Shown piece by piece: positions 17,533 through 26,790 of a stretch of DNA of 64,000 bases. The DNA is taken from positions 2,170,001 through 2,234,000 of the forward strand of contig NZ_CP076061.1 in NCBI RefSeq assembly GCF_018729255.1. Direction: 5' to 3'. The translations under genes and the position numbers were made by a program. The notes under the pieces were generated by a model, which saw nothing but the letters and a program-made list of their open reading frames with translations, was not told where the DNA came from and did not search any database. The stretch's first letter is position 1. Every line of letters begins with the position of its first letter. Source of the stretch: Cupriavidus sp. EM10 (GTDB lineage Bacteria; Pseudomonadota; Gammaproteobacteria; Burkholderiales; Burkholderiaceae).

Positions 17533-17561
17533 GCATTCCTCATCTGATGGCGCACTTCACG

Positions 17562-17577
17562 ATGAAAACGTTTTCAT
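17562..17577. promoter_or_regulatory. LacI-type operator
   Basis: Perfect 16-base palindrome ATGAAAACGTTTTCAT with the central CG typical of LacI/GalR-family operators. It lies 30 bases upstream of the lacI-type gene start, on the promoter side of the ABC importer operon. Confidence 0.8.
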
Positions 17578-17651
17578 TGAAGTGCCGAAAAATCAGGCGT
17601 CAAGGAATATTTGCGCTGCGCTGCGGCAATTCGGCCCGCGCAGGCTCCCGC

Positions 17652-17704
17652 GCCTGTCATCGCTGCGCATTGTCACGGCGCTCTGTGACGGGGCGATGAC
17701 AGGC
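17652..17704 (-). terminator. long stem-loop after the SnoaL-like gene
   Basis: Perfect 12-base inverted repeat (GCCTGTCATCGC at 17652-17663, its complement at 17693-17704), with a smaller GTCAC/GTGAC pairing inside the loop. No T run follows on either strand. It sits 23 bases after the stop of the minus-strand SnoaL-like gene and could act as an end-of-transcript structure, but this is inference. Confidence 0.45.
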
Positions 17705-17727
17705 CAGAGGCTGGGGACTGGGGAGAC

Positions 17728-18111
17728 TTACTTCGACTTCGGGGCGGCGCTGAACGTCTTGTTGGCGATCTTCCACACGCCATCGATCTGCAGCAGGTTC
17801 ATATAGTCGGTGAACGTCACTTCGGGGTAATCCAGCACGATTTTGGCCGTGGCGGCGTTGCCTACCACGTCGAAACTGGCGATATGGCGACGGCGCTGAG
17901 CTTCGTCCGGCTGCGGCTGGCCCTGGAAGCGCTTCGAGAACTCTTCCACCGTCAGCGAATGCAGCACGCCGTCGCGGAAGGAGATGATGCGGGCGTCGGC
18001 GTGGAACGCCTCGAAGATGTGTTCGGCCTTGCCGGTGCGGTGGGCTTCCAGGTATTGCTCCAGCGGTGCCAGGGCGGGGATGTGCTGCGAAGTGGCGGCG
18101 GGTGCGGTCAT
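17728..18111 (-). CDS. SnoaL/NTF2-like protein (lumazine-binding-type fold)
   Basis: 127 residues from the ATG at 18111. It has the cone-shaped NTF2 fold seen in small exporter-less enzymes and binding proteins: LEQYLEAHRTGKAEHIFEAFH, then DARIISFRDGVL, then VVGNAATAKIVLDYPEVTFTDYMNLLQIDGVWKI in broken form, ending KTFSAAPKSK. Family members have diverse or unknown roles. It is divergent from the DUF1800 gene and has no clear partner. Confidence 0.75.
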   Translation of the reverse strand: MTAPAATSQHIPALAPLEQYLEAHRTGKAEHIFEAFHADARIISFRDGVLHSLTVEEFSKRFQGQPQPDEAQRRRHIASFDVVGNAATAKIVLDYPEVTFTDYMNLLQIDGVWKIANKTFSAAPKSK

Positions 18112-18350
18112 GTGTGTCTCTCCATGGGTTTTTTGTTGAGCGGGGCCCTCTGCCGGTCGGCCCGGGCCGGCTTCGCTGTTCATTGTATCCGTAAATTGTA
18201 TGCAAAAAGGGGCGGTGAAGATGTGGGACGTTCCCCGGGAAAGTTTTGGTAACAGACCGGCAGGCTGCTCAGGTCAACCAACCGGCGCGCCGGACGTCAA
18301 ACCGGCATCCGGCACGCAATGTGTACGCGAAACCATGGAGACAGGGGCAT

Positions 18351-19946
18351 ATGGCATTCCGAAAGATCGGCGGGCGCGGGGCGTGGCGGCGGCGGGTGCC
18401 GGGCTGGATGGCCTTGCTGACGATGGCAGCGGCGCTGGTCGCCTGTACCTCCACCCTGACCAATGATGCAGCGCCGCGTGGCAAGGTGACATCGGCCGAC
18501 CTGCGCTGGCTCAACACTGTCAGCTTTGGCGCCGACCAGTCCAGCGTCCAGCGCCTGCAGGCCATCGGGCGGCAGCGCTATTTCGATGAACAACTGAAGA
18601 TGCCGCTGGCGGACCCGCCGCAACTGGCCGAGGCCATCGCGGCACTGCCCGTCAGCCAGGGCGACGCCCTGCAGCGGACCCAGGCCCTGCGCGCCGAGCA
18701 GGCGCGCATCCAGTCGCTGTCGGACGAAACCGAAAAGCAGCAGGCCCGTGAGGCGCTGAACCGCCAGGGACGCGACCTCGTGATCGATACCGGCCGCCGC
18801 CACCTGCTGCGCGCGCTCTATTCCCCGGCGCAGCTGCGCGAGCAGATGACGTGGTTCTGGCTGAACCACTTCAACGTTTATTCCGGCAAGGGGCAGGTCC
18901 GCTATGCGCTGGCCGATTTCGAGGCCCGCGCGATCCGCCCGCATGCGCTGGGCAAGTTCCGCGACCTGCTGATGGCCACGGTCACGTCGCCGGCCATGCT
19001 CGAATACCTGGACAACGCCCAGAGCGCGGCCAATCGTGTCAACGAGAACTATGCGCGCGAGCTGATGGAACTGCATACGCTGGGCGTGGCGGGCGGCCCG
19101 AGCGGGTCGCGCTACACCCAGCAAGACGTGCAGGAGCTGGCCCGCGTGCTGACCGGGCTGGGCATCAACGCGCGGGGCGAGCCGCCCCGGCTGTCGGCCG
19201 AGCGCGCGGCGCTGTATCGCAGCGACGGCCTGTTCGAGTTCAACCCCAACCGCCATGATTTCGGCGCCAAGACGCTGCTGGGCCACGCCATCGACGCGCG
19301 CGGGTTCGGCGAGGTGCAGCAGGCCGTGTCGATCCTGGCGCGCGACCCGGCCACCGCGCGCTTCGTGTCGACGAAGCTGGCCACCTACTTCGTGTCGGAC
19401 ACCCCGCCGCCGCCGCTGATCACGGAGATGGCCGCCACGTTCACGCGCACCGACGGCGATATTGGCGCCGTGTTGCGCACGATGTTCCTGTCGCACTGGT
19501 TCGACCAGTCGGCGGCCGACGGCGCGCGCAAGTTCAAGGACCCGATGGTCTTCGTGGTGTCGTCGATGCGGCTGGCCTACGACGGCCGCCCGGTGTCGAA
19601 CCTGCGGCCGATGATCAACTGGCTGAACCAGCTTGGCGAGCCGCTGTACGGCCACGTGGCGCCCGACGGCTATCCGCTGACCGAAAGCGCGTGGGCCAGT
19701 TCCGGGCAACTGGTCAAGCGTTTCGAGATCGCGCGCACGATCGGCAGCGGGCCGGCCGGGCTGTTCTCCGACGAAAGCGGGCAGCCGGCGGCGCAACGGG
19801 GCTTTCCGATGCCGAACAGCCGCATGTTCTACGACACCATCGAAGGCACGCTCGGCACGGCCACGCGCCAGGCGCTGGCCCAGGCCGGGTCTCAGCAGGA
19901 ATGGAACGCCGTGCTGCTGAGTTCGCCGGAATGGATGCAGCGCTAA
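18351..19946 (+). CDS. DUF1800-family lipoprotein
   Basis: 531 residues from the ATG at 18351 (ACAGGGG upstream). A membrane-anchor or lipoprotein signal ends LVACTS near residue 30. DUF1800 features are visible: LNTVSFGAD, REQMTWFWLNHFNVY, LEYLDNAQS, NENYARELMELHTLG and the late FMPNSRMFYDTIEGTLG-like stretch. DUF1800 and DUF1501 genes are usually adjacent, as here. The pair is thought to act outside the cytoplasm, but the reaction is unknown. Confidence 0.88.
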   Translation: MAFRKIGGRGAWRRRVPGWMALLTMAAALVACTSTLTNDAAPRGKVTSADLRWLNTVSFGADQSSVQRLQAIGRQRYFDEQLKMPLADPPQLAEAIAALPVSQGDALQRTQALRAEQARIQSLSDETEKQQAREALNRQGRDLVIDTGRRHLLRALYSPAQLREQMTWFWLNHFNVYSGKGQVRYALADFEARAIRPHALGKFRDLLMATVTSPAMLEYLDNAQSAANRVNENYARELMELHTLGVAGGPSGSRYTQQDVQELARVLTGLGINARGEPPRLSAERAALYRSDGLFEFNPNRHDFGAKTLLGHAIDARGFGEVQQAVSILARDPATARFVSTKLATYFVSDTPPPPLITEMAATFTRTDGDIGAVLRTMFLSHWFDQSAADGARKFKDPMVFVVSSMRLAYDGRPVSNLRPMINWLNQLGEPLYGHVAPDGYPLTESAWASSGQLVKRFEIARTIGSGPAGLFSDESGQPAAQRGFPMPNSRMFYDTIEGTLGTATRQALAQAGSQQEWNAVLLSSPEWMQR

Positions 19947-20007
19947 AACACTCCGACATCACTGCGACATCGCAATTCAACGAGAAACAACGAAAAAAGG
20001 GGCGACC

Positions 20008-21306
20008 ATGGATCGACGCCAGTGGCTCAAGACGTTGGGCGGCGCGGGGCTTGCGCTGACGCTGCCGACCGTGACATCGCGCGTGTTCGCGCTGCCGGCC
20101 CAGGCCGATGCGCGCTTCCTGCTGATATTCCTGCGCGGGGGCTATGACGCGGCCAACGTGCTGGTGCCGGCCGGCAGCGATTTCTACCATGCGTCGCGGC
20201 CCAATATCGCCATCCGGCCGCCGGTGGCGCAGGGCGCCGCACCCGACCCCGCAGCCGCGCTGGCACTGGGGTCGGACAGCTGGGCGCTGCATCCTGCGCT
20301 GGGCGCCACGATGCTGCCCATGTGGCAGCGCCAGCAACTGGCGTTCGTGCCGTTCGCGGGCACCAGCGACATGTCGCGCAGCCACTTCGAGACCCAGGAC
20401 GGCATCGAGGCGGGGCTGGCGGGCGATGGCCATGGCGGGACCGATGGCGCCGCCAAGGGCAGCGGCTTCCTGAACCGGCTGACGCAGTCCATGGGCGGGC
20501 AGGCGGCCCCGGTGGCGTTCACCGATGGTCTGCCGATGGTGCTGTCAGGCGCGGCCGACGTGCCCAATGTCTCGCTGAAGGGCACCGGCCGCGCCCCATT
20601 CGATGCGCGCCAGACGCAGGCGCTGGCCCAGATGTACAAGGGCACGCGCTTCGAGTCACTGATCGCCGAAGGCTTCGACCTGCGCCAGACCGTGGCCGAG
20701 CAGGCCGAGGCGATGCGCCAGCACGAGGCGGCCATGCGTGCCAGCAGCGGCGACACCATGTCGGGGCGCATGCAGGAGATGCAGGCGGCCAACCGCCGGG
20801 CGCTGACGGCGCGCGGCTTCGAGCAGGAGGCGCGGCGCATGGCCGGCCTGATGCGCGAGAAATTCAACCTGGGCTTTATCGACGTGGGCGGCTGGGACAC
20901 CCACGTCAACCAGGGCGGCGCGCAGGGTCAACTGGCCAACCTGCTGGACAACCTGGGGCGCGGCATCGCCGGATTCTCCGAGGAGATGGGGCCCGCGTGG
21001 CGCAACACGACCGTGGTGGCGATCTCGGAATTCGGCCGCACCTTTCGCGAGAATGGCACGCGCGGCACCGATCACGGCCATGGCACGGTCTACTGGGTGG
21101 CCGGCGGCAATGTGCGGGGCGGCCGCATCGTGGGCGAACAGGTGGCCGTTGCCCAGTCAACCCTGAACCAGAACCGCGATTACCCGGTGCTCAACGACTA
21201 CCGGCCGGTGCTCGGCGGCCTGTTCCGGCGGCTCTACGGGCTGGACGACAGCCGGCTGGCGCAGGTGTTTCCGGGCAGCCGGCCAAGGGAGATCGGGCTG
21301 GTGTAG
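20008..21306 (+). CDS. DUF1501-family exported protein
   Basis: 432 residues. The N-terminus DRRQWLKTLGGAGLALTLP looks like a twin-arginine signal, so export in a folded state is likely. The body is the sulfatase-like DUF1501 fold: LLIFLRGGYDAANVLVP, SHFETQDGIEAGL, FIDVGGWDTHVNQGG, ISEFGRTFRENGTRGTDHGHG. The metal-binding-type Asp and His residues are present. It follows the DUF1800 gene by 61 bases in the same operon. The substrate is unknown. Confidence 0.9.
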   Translation: MDRRQWLKTLGGAGLALTLPTVTSRVFALPAQADARFLLIFLRGGYDAANVLVPAGSDFYHASRPNIAIRPPVAQGAAPDPAAALALGSDSWALHPALGATMLPMWQRQQLAFVPFAGTSDMSRSHFETQDGIEAGLAGDGHGGTDGAAKGSGFLNRLTQSMGGQAAPVAFTDGLPMVLSGAADVPNVSLKGTGRAPFDARQTQALAQMYKGTRFESLIAEGFDLRQTVAEQAEAMRQHEAAMRASSGDTMSGRMQEMQAANRRALTARGFEQEARRMAGLMREKFNLGFIDVGGWDTHVNQGGAQGQLANLLDNLGRGIAGFSEEMGPAWRNTTVVAISEFGRTFRENGTRGTDHGHGTVYWVAGGNVRGGRIVGEQVAVAQSTLNQNRDYPVLNDYRPVLGGLFRRLYGLDDSRLAQVFPGSRPREIGLV

Positions 21307-21481
21307 ACCGGGACGGCGGGGGCGGAAAGGGGGGCGAGAAGAGGCCGAAGGGCGGCGCACCCTCCCAAAGCAGTACTTGCAATAGTCTCAAGTCAGGTGG
21401 GATCTTGCCGATAGTTCAGCAGTGGGAGTGGCATCGGCCCATAGCATGAATTCGTACAAGAACGATTCCTAGCCAGTTTGA

Positions 21482-22282
21482 GTGCAAGCCTTGTCGCGAC
21501 CCCTGACGCCATCCATTGCCGATTGCCTCGAACAACATTTGCTGCGGCCGGTTTTCCAGCCGATCGGCTCGCTCGTCACGGGCGATGTGTTTGGATACGA
21601 GGCACTGATCCGCGGCCCGATGGGAACGCCGCTGGAGAGCCCTATGGCGCTGTTCGCCGAGGCGGCGCGCGTGGGCAAGCACGTGGAACTGGAACGGCTG
21701 GCGGCGCGCATCTCGATCCGCGCCTTCATGGAATTCGACCTGCCCGGCAAGCTGTTCCTGAACTACAGCGCCGATTCCATCCGCGACATCGAGGACACCC
21801 GCGACGACGTGCGCAACTTCCTGCAGACGCAGGGGCTGCCGTCCGACCGCATCGTGCTGGAACTGACCGAGCAGGCGCCGCTGGGGCCGATGGAAACGCT
21901 GGCCAAGGCCGTGTTCTCGATCCGCAGCCGCGGGGCCCAGTTCGCGCTGGACGACTACGGCACCGGCCATGCAAGCCTGGGGCAGTGGATTGCCTTGCAA
22001 CCGGACTACGTCAAGATCGCGCGCGTCATCATCGATGGCGTGGCGTCGTCGCCGTTCCAGCGCGAGGCGCTGCAGGCGCTATGCAAGCTGGCCCGCACGG
22101 CCGGCACGCGGCTCATCGCCGAAGGCATCGAGCGCGAAGACGATTTGCTGGTATGCCGCGACCTCGGCATCGACCTGGCCCAGGGCTATCTGCTGGCCCG
22201 CCCGTCGCCGGAACCGCCGCTGTCGCTGTCGGATGCATCGCTGCGTGCGCTACATCGCGGCCGGTTGAGGATTGCGAAGTAA
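21482..22282 (+). CDS. EAL-domain cyclic-di-GMP phosphodiesterase
   Basis: 266 residues read from a GTG at 21482; no strong ribosome site is visible and a nearby TTG is possible. A single EAL domain with the catalytic set intact: YEALIRG, LFLNYS, VLELTEQ, ALDDYGTG, YVKI, IAEGIE and QGYLLARP. It would hydrolyse c-di-GMP to pGpG in the cytosol. No GGDEF, PAS or membrane part is present, so its input would come from a partner or from expression level. Confidence 0.9.
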   Translation: MQALSRPLTPSIADCLEQHLLRPVFQPIGSLVTGDVFGYEALIRGPMGTPLESPMALFAEAARVGKHVELERLAARISIRAFMEFDLPGKLFLNYSADSIRDIEDTRDDVRNFLQTQGLPSDRIVLELTEQAPLGPMETLAKAVFSIRSRGAQFALDDYGTGHASLGQWIALQPDYVKIARVIIDGVASSPFQREALQALCKLARTAGTRLIAEGIEREDDLLVCRDLGIDLAQGYLLARPSPEPPLSLSDASLRALHRGRLRIAK

Positions 22283-22301
22283 TCCAGAACTGATTGTTTT
22301 C

Positions 22302-22425
22302 TCGCCTCTCACACTTGTGGGAGAGGGCGGGGTGAGGGCCAGCCGTCCAAATTGAGACAGTCGGCAAGCAGAACCGCAATGCCCTCACCCCAACCCCTCT
22401 CCCGCGCTGCGGGAGAGGGGAGCAA
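22302..22425. repeat. dispersed intergenic palindromic repeat (copy B)
   Basis: Same architecture as at 1971-2122: two facing units, each a CCCTCACCCC-like arm plus a GGGAGAGG hairpin. The right unit (22382-22421) is the best preserved, with CTCTCCCGC/GCGGGAGAG. It fills the whole gap between the convergent EAL and penicillin-binding protein genes. Confidence 0.75.
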
Positions 22426-22426
22426 G

Positions 22427-24850
22427 TCATAGTGCGGCAGGCGCTGATGCCGCTGCGGGCGCGGAAACCGGCGCCTCGCCCTGCGCCGTCGAGGCATCGA
22501 CCGGTGCCTCAAGTTCGTGCCCGCCCGACGGCACCGCTTCCACCACTTCACCAGGATCCAGCGCCAGGCCGTTGTCCGACGATGACGCCGTAGCGGGCGC
22601 CGAGGCGGGTGGCATGGCGTCGGCGTCCGTCGCGGGCAAGACCGGGCGGCGTGGCGCCGGCCGCGGCACCGGCACGCTGTCGTCCTTGCTGTTCGACGCG
22701 AACAGCTTCTGGTACCAGCCACGCACCGTGGTGGTCAGCCCCGAATACCAGCTTTTCTCATCCACTTCGGCAAACCGCGCGCGGGGATCGACGATGCGGG
22801 CGCGCAGGGCGCGCTGGTAAAAATCGCCCACGATGGGCAGCGCGCTGTGCGCCCCCTGGCCCCAGTAGTCGCTGCGCAGCGTCACGCGGCTGTCGTTGAA
22901 GCCTACCCACGCGCCGGCCACCAGCTGTGGATGCATCAGGATGAACCAGCCATCGGCGTTGTCCTGGGTGGTGCCCGTCTTGCCGGCCACGTCGGCGCGG
23001 ATGCCGTAGCGCGTGCGGATGGCCGTGCCGGTGCCGCGATCCACCACGTCGCGCATGACGTCGAGCAACGTCTCGTTGGCGGTGGCCGACAGCGCCCGCT
23101 CCGGCGACGCAGCGCGGAAGCGGGCCAGCTCCTTGCCATTGCGGTCGGTGATGCGGGTGATCATCGACGGCGCGATGTACTGGCCGCCGTTGGCGATGGT
23201 GCCGTAGGCGGTGACCATTTCCTTGAGCGTAACGGGGCTGGTGCCCAGCGCCAGAGATGGCACTTCCTCCAGTTTGCTGTCGCGCACGCCCATGGCCCGG
23301 GCCAGTCGCGCCACCCGGTCGGCGCCCAGCGTCTGTACCAGTTGCGCAGTGATGGTGTTCTTGGAATAGACCAGACCGTCGCGCAGGCTCATCGCGCGCC
23401 CGGTGGCGGCCGATTCGTCAGTGGGCCGCCAGATTTCGCCGCCCGCCAGCTTGATTTCCACAGGCTGGTCGATAAAGGTTTCGTCGGGGCTCTGGCCGCG
23501 CGCGAACGCGGCGCCGTAGACAAAGGGCTTGAACGTGGAGCCGGGCTGGCGGCGCGCCTGGGCCACATGGTCGAAGGCATCCACGGTGAAGTCGCGGCTG
23601 CCCACCCAGGCGCGGATCTCGCCGGTGGCCGGGTCCAGCGCCATGAAGCCGGCCTGTACGCGGGTCTTGGTCTGGCGCAGGTTCAGCATGAAGGCGTTGT
23701 CGCGCATCAGGTGGTTCAGCGCGTCGGCATCGGTCTGGCCGCCTGCCACGGCGGCGCGGTACTCGGGCGTTTCGCGCACGAACTGCTGCACCAGGCCGCG
23801 GCTTTCGGCCCAGCCGGCGCGCGGCGCCCAGGCTGCGTTGGCAATCGACTGCAGCTGGTTGCCCTGGCGCGCAAGCGCCTGGTTGGCCATGGCCTGCAGG
23901 CGGGCGTCGATGGTCGTATGGATGACCAGGCCGTCGGTGTACAGGTTGTAGTCGTTGCTGTCGGCCCACGAGATCAGCCATTTGCGCAGTTGCTGCGCGA
24001 AGTGGGCGGCCGGACCCGGTTCCTCCACCTGGCGCTCGAAATCGATGCGCAGCGGCCGTTTGGAAAGCGCCTGGAAGCGGGCGGCGTCCAGCTTGCCGCG
24101 CTTGACCATCTGCGCCAGCACGATATTGCGCCGCTCCAGCGCGCGCTGCGGGTTCAGCACCGGGTTGTAGTAGCTGTTGCCCTTGAGCATGCCGATCAGT
24201 GTGGCGGCTTCCAGCACGTCGAGCTGGCGGGCGGACTTGTCGAAATACGTGCGTGCGGCCATCTCGATGCCGAACGCGTTGTACAGGAACGGTACCGTAT
24301 TCAGGTACGTCTCCAGGATCTCGTCCTTGGAATAGAGCGCCTCGATCTTCAGCGCGGTGATGGCTTCCTTGAGCTTGCGCGTCAGCATCGGGGCACGGCC
24401 GATGTCGTCAGGGTAGCGGTTGCGGGCAAGCTGCTGGGTGATGGTCGATCCGCCCTGGCGGTCGCCCGAGAACGTGTGCAGCGCCGCGGATGCGGTACGG
24501 CGCCAGTCCAGCCCGAAGTGCTGGTAGAAGCGGTGATCCTCGGTGGCGATCAGCGCATTGACGACGTTCGGCGAGATATCGGCCAGCTTGACCCAATCGC
24601 GGTTGGCCCAGCGATAGACGGCCAGTTCCTTGCCATCGGCCGACAGCACCTGGGCCGGCTGTTCCGACTTGGCCTTGCGGATGTCGCTGATGCCCGGCGT
24701 AAAGGGGATCAGCAGCAGCAGGTACAGAAGGAACAGCGCCGGAAGGGCGGCCAGGGCCAGCAAAACGGTGCGTCGGGCAGGCCGGCGCAGGTGTTGCCTG
24801 AACTGGGCCAGCCGGGGGGCGATATAGGTCTTGTACGAATCCAGGCGCAT
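22427..24850 (-). CDS. penicillin-binding protein 1A (bifunctional transglycosylase/transpeptidase)
   Basis: 807 residues from the ATG at 24850. A cytoplasmic tail and one membrane helix (about 32-55) precede a GT51 transglycosylase domain, with ATEDHRFYQHFG and GGSTITQQLARN. The transpeptidase domain has the nucleophile in PGSTFKPFVYG, YSKNTIT and the GKTGTTQDN box. The C-terminus is a Pro/Ala-rich tail. The enzyme polymerises and cross-links peptidoglycan in the periplasm. It is divergent from the porin gene. Confidence 0.94.
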   Translation of the reverse strand: MRLDSYKTYIAPRLAQFRQHLRRPARRTVLLALAALPALFLLYLLLLIPFTPGISDIRKAKSEQPAQVLSADGKELAVYRWANRDWVKLADISPNVVNALIATEDHRFYQHFGLDWRRTASAALHTFSGDRQGGSTITQQLARNRYPDDIGRAPMLTRKLKEAITALKIEALYSKDEILETYLNTVPFLYNAFGIEMAARTYFDKSARQLDVLEAATLIGMLKGNSYYNPVLNPQRALERRNIVLAQMVKRGKLDAARFQALSKRPLRIDFERQVEEPGPAAHFAQQLRKWLISWADSNDYNLYTDGLVIHTTIDARLQAMANQALARQGNQLQSIANAAWAPRAGWAESRGLVQQFVRETPEYRAAVAGGQTDADALNHLMRDNAFMLNLRQTKTRVQAGFMALDPATGEIRAWVGSRDFTVDAFDHVAQARRQPGSTFKPFVYGAAFARGQSPDETFIDQPVEIKLAGGEIWRPTDESAATGRAMSLRDGLVYSKNTITAQLVQTLGADRVARLARAMGVRDSKLEEVPSLALGTSPVTLKEMVTAYGTIANGGQYIAPSMITRITDRNGKELARFRAASPERALSATANETLLDVMRDVVDRGTGTAIRTRYGIRADVAGKTGTTQDNADGWFILMHPQLVAGAWVGFNDSRVTLRSDYWGQGAHSALPIVGDFYQRALRARIVDPRARFAEVDEKSWYSGLTTTVRGWYQKLFASNSKDDSVPVPRPAPRRPVLPATDADAMPPASAPATASSSDNGLALDPGEVVEAVPSGGHELEAPVDASTAQGEAPVSAPAAASAPAAL

Positions 24851-25075
24851 GACGCAAGGCGAGGCAGGGCCGGTGCGCACCGTCACGGACCTGTCAAATG
24901 CCTTTCACGGAAAAGTGTGCATCCTACCAAAAGGCGGGTGGGGAAAACCCGCATTCTTCGCTGCCGACCGCCGAAATTCCCTCCGAAGTGGGGTACCCAA
25001 AACCGTTGCTGCGACGCCACAGACACATGGGTTTCATATTTCACTGAAACAATTCGCCTGCCCCACGGGTCATCG

Positions 25076-25117
25076 TTTCGGAAAGCGGCAGTACGTTCAC
25101 GTACCCCCGTTCCGAAA
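25076..25117 (+). promoter_or_regulatory. nested inverted repeats in the leader of the porin gene
   Basis: Outer arms TTTCGGAA (25076-25083) and TTCCGAAA (25110-25117) enclose a 14-base palindrome GTACGTTCACGTAC (25091-25104). It lies 50 bases before the porin start, within the 316-base divergent region. It could be an operator or an mRNA hairpin. The rest of that region holds promoters by position only. Confidence 0.45.
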
Positions 25118-25166
25118 TTGTGACGGGGAAGCATCTCAATGTCTTAACAAAATACGAGAACACACA

Positions 25167-26246
25167 GTGAAGAAAGCACTATTTGCTCTGGCGGCAGCGG
25201 GTACCTGCGCTATCTCCGGCGTTGCATCGGCACAGTCCAACACCTCCGTGACGCTGTACGGCATCGCCGACGCCGGCATCGAATTCGCCAACCACTCGGG
25301 CACGCCGCCGGCAGCCACCGGCAGCAAGGTGATGGTGAGCTCGGGCAACATGTCCGGTTCGCGCTGGGGCCTGCGTGGCGCCGAAGACCTTGGTGGCGGC
25401 CTGAAGGCCATCTTCACCCTGGAGTCGGGCTTCGACATCGACACCGGCACGTCGGGTCAGGGCAGCCGCCTGTTCGGCCGCCAGGCTTTCGTCGGCCTGC
25501 AAGGCAACTTCGGCGCCGTGACCCTGGGCCGTCAGCAGAACTCGCTGTACGACCTGTTCGGCGCCTACGACCCGATGGGCGTGGGCCCGAAGTATTCGCT
25601 GAACTCGGTTGACTCGGCCTTCAACGGTCGTGCCGACAACGCCATCAAGTACACGGGCAAGTTCGGTGGCCTGACCGGCACCGCCTTCTACAGCACGGGC
25701 CGCGATTCGACCGTGGCGGGCAGCACCGAAGTGCCGGGCAACTACAAGGTTGGCCGCAACTTTGGCGCCGGCCTGGCCTACACGGCAGGCGCGTTCTCGG
25801 TAGGCACCGCCTACGACCAGTACCAGGGCAACACCGTTGCCACCGACGACCGCGCCGTCAAGCGCTGGGCCGTGGGCGGTTCGTACGACCTGGGCGTGGC
25901 CAAGGTGTTCGCCGGCTACCGCTGGATGCGTGACGACGGCACGTCGAGCGCAACGGCTGCCTCGTCGCGCAACAACGTGTACTGGCTGGGTGGCCTGTAC
26001 CGCGTGACGCCGGCCCTGTCGCTGACGGGCGCTGCCTACTACCAGGACGCCCACAACAGCGGCAACGACCCGTGGCTGTTCGTGCTGTCGGCTGACTACT
26101 CGTTCTCGAAGCGCACCGACGTGTACCTGAACGTCGCCTACACGAAGAACAAGGATTCGTCGGCGCTGTCGATGAGCAGCTCGGCGCCGGTGACCCCGGG
26201 CGCCAACCAGACCGGCGCAGTGGTCGGTATCCGTCACCGCTTCTAA
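25167..26246 (+). CDS. Gram-negative outer-membrane porin (Omp32/OmpC type)
   Basis: 359 residues from the GTG at 25167; no closer ATG fits the signal peptide. The N-terminus KKALFALAAAGTCAISGVASAQS is a clear signal peptide. The mature protein starts with SVTLYGIADAGIEF and contains the constriction-loop type stretch after GRQAFVGLQGNFGAVTLGRQ. It ends in GIRHRF, the C-terminal Phe signal for the Bam machinery. It is a general 16-strand diffusion porin of the beta-proteobacterial family. Confidence 0.94.
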   Translation: MKKALFALAAAGTCAISGVASAQSNTSVTLYGIADAGIEFANHSGTPPAATGSKVMVSSGNMSGSRWGLRGAEDLGGGLKAIFTLESGFDIDTGTSGQGSRLFGRQAFVGLQGNFGAVTLGRQQNSLYDLFGAYDPMGVGPKYSLNSVDSAFNGRADNAIKYTGKFGGLTGTAFYSTGRDSTVAGSTEVPGNYKVGRNFGAGLAYTAGAFSVGTAYDQYQGNTVATDDRAVKRWAVGGSYDLGVAKVFAGYRWMRDDGTSSATAASSRNNVYWLGGLYRVTPALSLTGAAYYQDAHNSGNDPWLFVLSADYSFSKRTDVYLNVAYTKNKDSSALSMSSSAPVTPGANQTGAVVGIRHRF

Positions 26247-26299
26247 GGCAGGAGACAACCGGCAGACGGGGCCTTTCCCCCCGCACCTGCCGGATAACA

Positions 26300-26336
26300 A
26301 ACGCCCCTCACCCGGCTTGGCGGGAGGAGGGGCGTT
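26300..26336 (+). terminator. terminator-type hairpin after the porin gene
   Basis: Ten-base stem AACGCCCCTC/GAGGGGCGTT (26300-26309, 26327-26336), 54 bases after the porin stop and before the convergent minus-strand gene. The T tract is poor on both strands, so strength is uncertain. Confidence 0.65.
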
Positions 26337-26376
26337 CTGCATTGGGGCGCGGGCTTGGACGAAGCCTTCCCAGGGC

Positions 26377-26709
26377 TCAGGCCGGGGCGCTGTCGGCCGG
26401 ACGGTTGGCCTGGCGGGCTTCGGCATCTCCCGAACGCAGCCGTTCCAGCGCCCGCGTCAGCAACGCGCCTTCTTCTGCATCGGCCGTGGCATGTAGCGTC
26501 TGCACGGCGTGGTGCAGGCGGTCGCGGTCCGTGTCGGTCAGCTTGTCGGTGTCTTCCATGGCTTCGATTTCCTTGTCCACGCGCTTGCTCAGCTTTCGCA
26601 CGAACTCGGGGTCGAGCTGGCCCTGGCTGGCGCCATGGGCGATGTGGTAGATCAGGGACGCAAGCCCCTCCGCGGTCGTTTCTGTTGCTACGTGTGGATC
26701 ACGTTTCAT
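26377..26709 (-). CDS. small soluble protein of unknown function
   Basis: 110 residues from the ATG at 26709 with GGGAG upstream. It is highly charged and helical (KLSKRVDKEIEAMEDTDKLTDTDRDRL), with no membrane segment and no motif I recognise. It is convergent with the porin gene and lies at the edge of the 878-base intergenic region. Confidence 0.65.
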   Translation of the reverse strand: MKRDPHVATETTAEGLASLIYHIAHGASQGQLDPEFVRKLSKRVDKEIEAMEDTDKLTDTDRDRLHHAVQTLHATADAEEGALLTRALERLRSGDAEARQANRPADSAPA

Positions 26710-26768
26710 GTCGGCTCCCGGTTCAGGTCGATTCATTCTAGTGATGCGCCGCTGGGCCGGAAGTTGCC

Positions 26769-26790
26769 ATTGTCTGCAGATTCAGACAAT
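26769..26790. promoter_or_regulatory. inverted repeat, candidate operator
   Basis: Perfect 8-base arms ATTGTCTG and CAGACAAT separated by CAGATT. It lies about 60 bases upstream of the minus-strand small gene ending at 26377, in an otherwise non-coding stretch. The spacing fits a dimeric repressor site. Confidence 0.5.
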
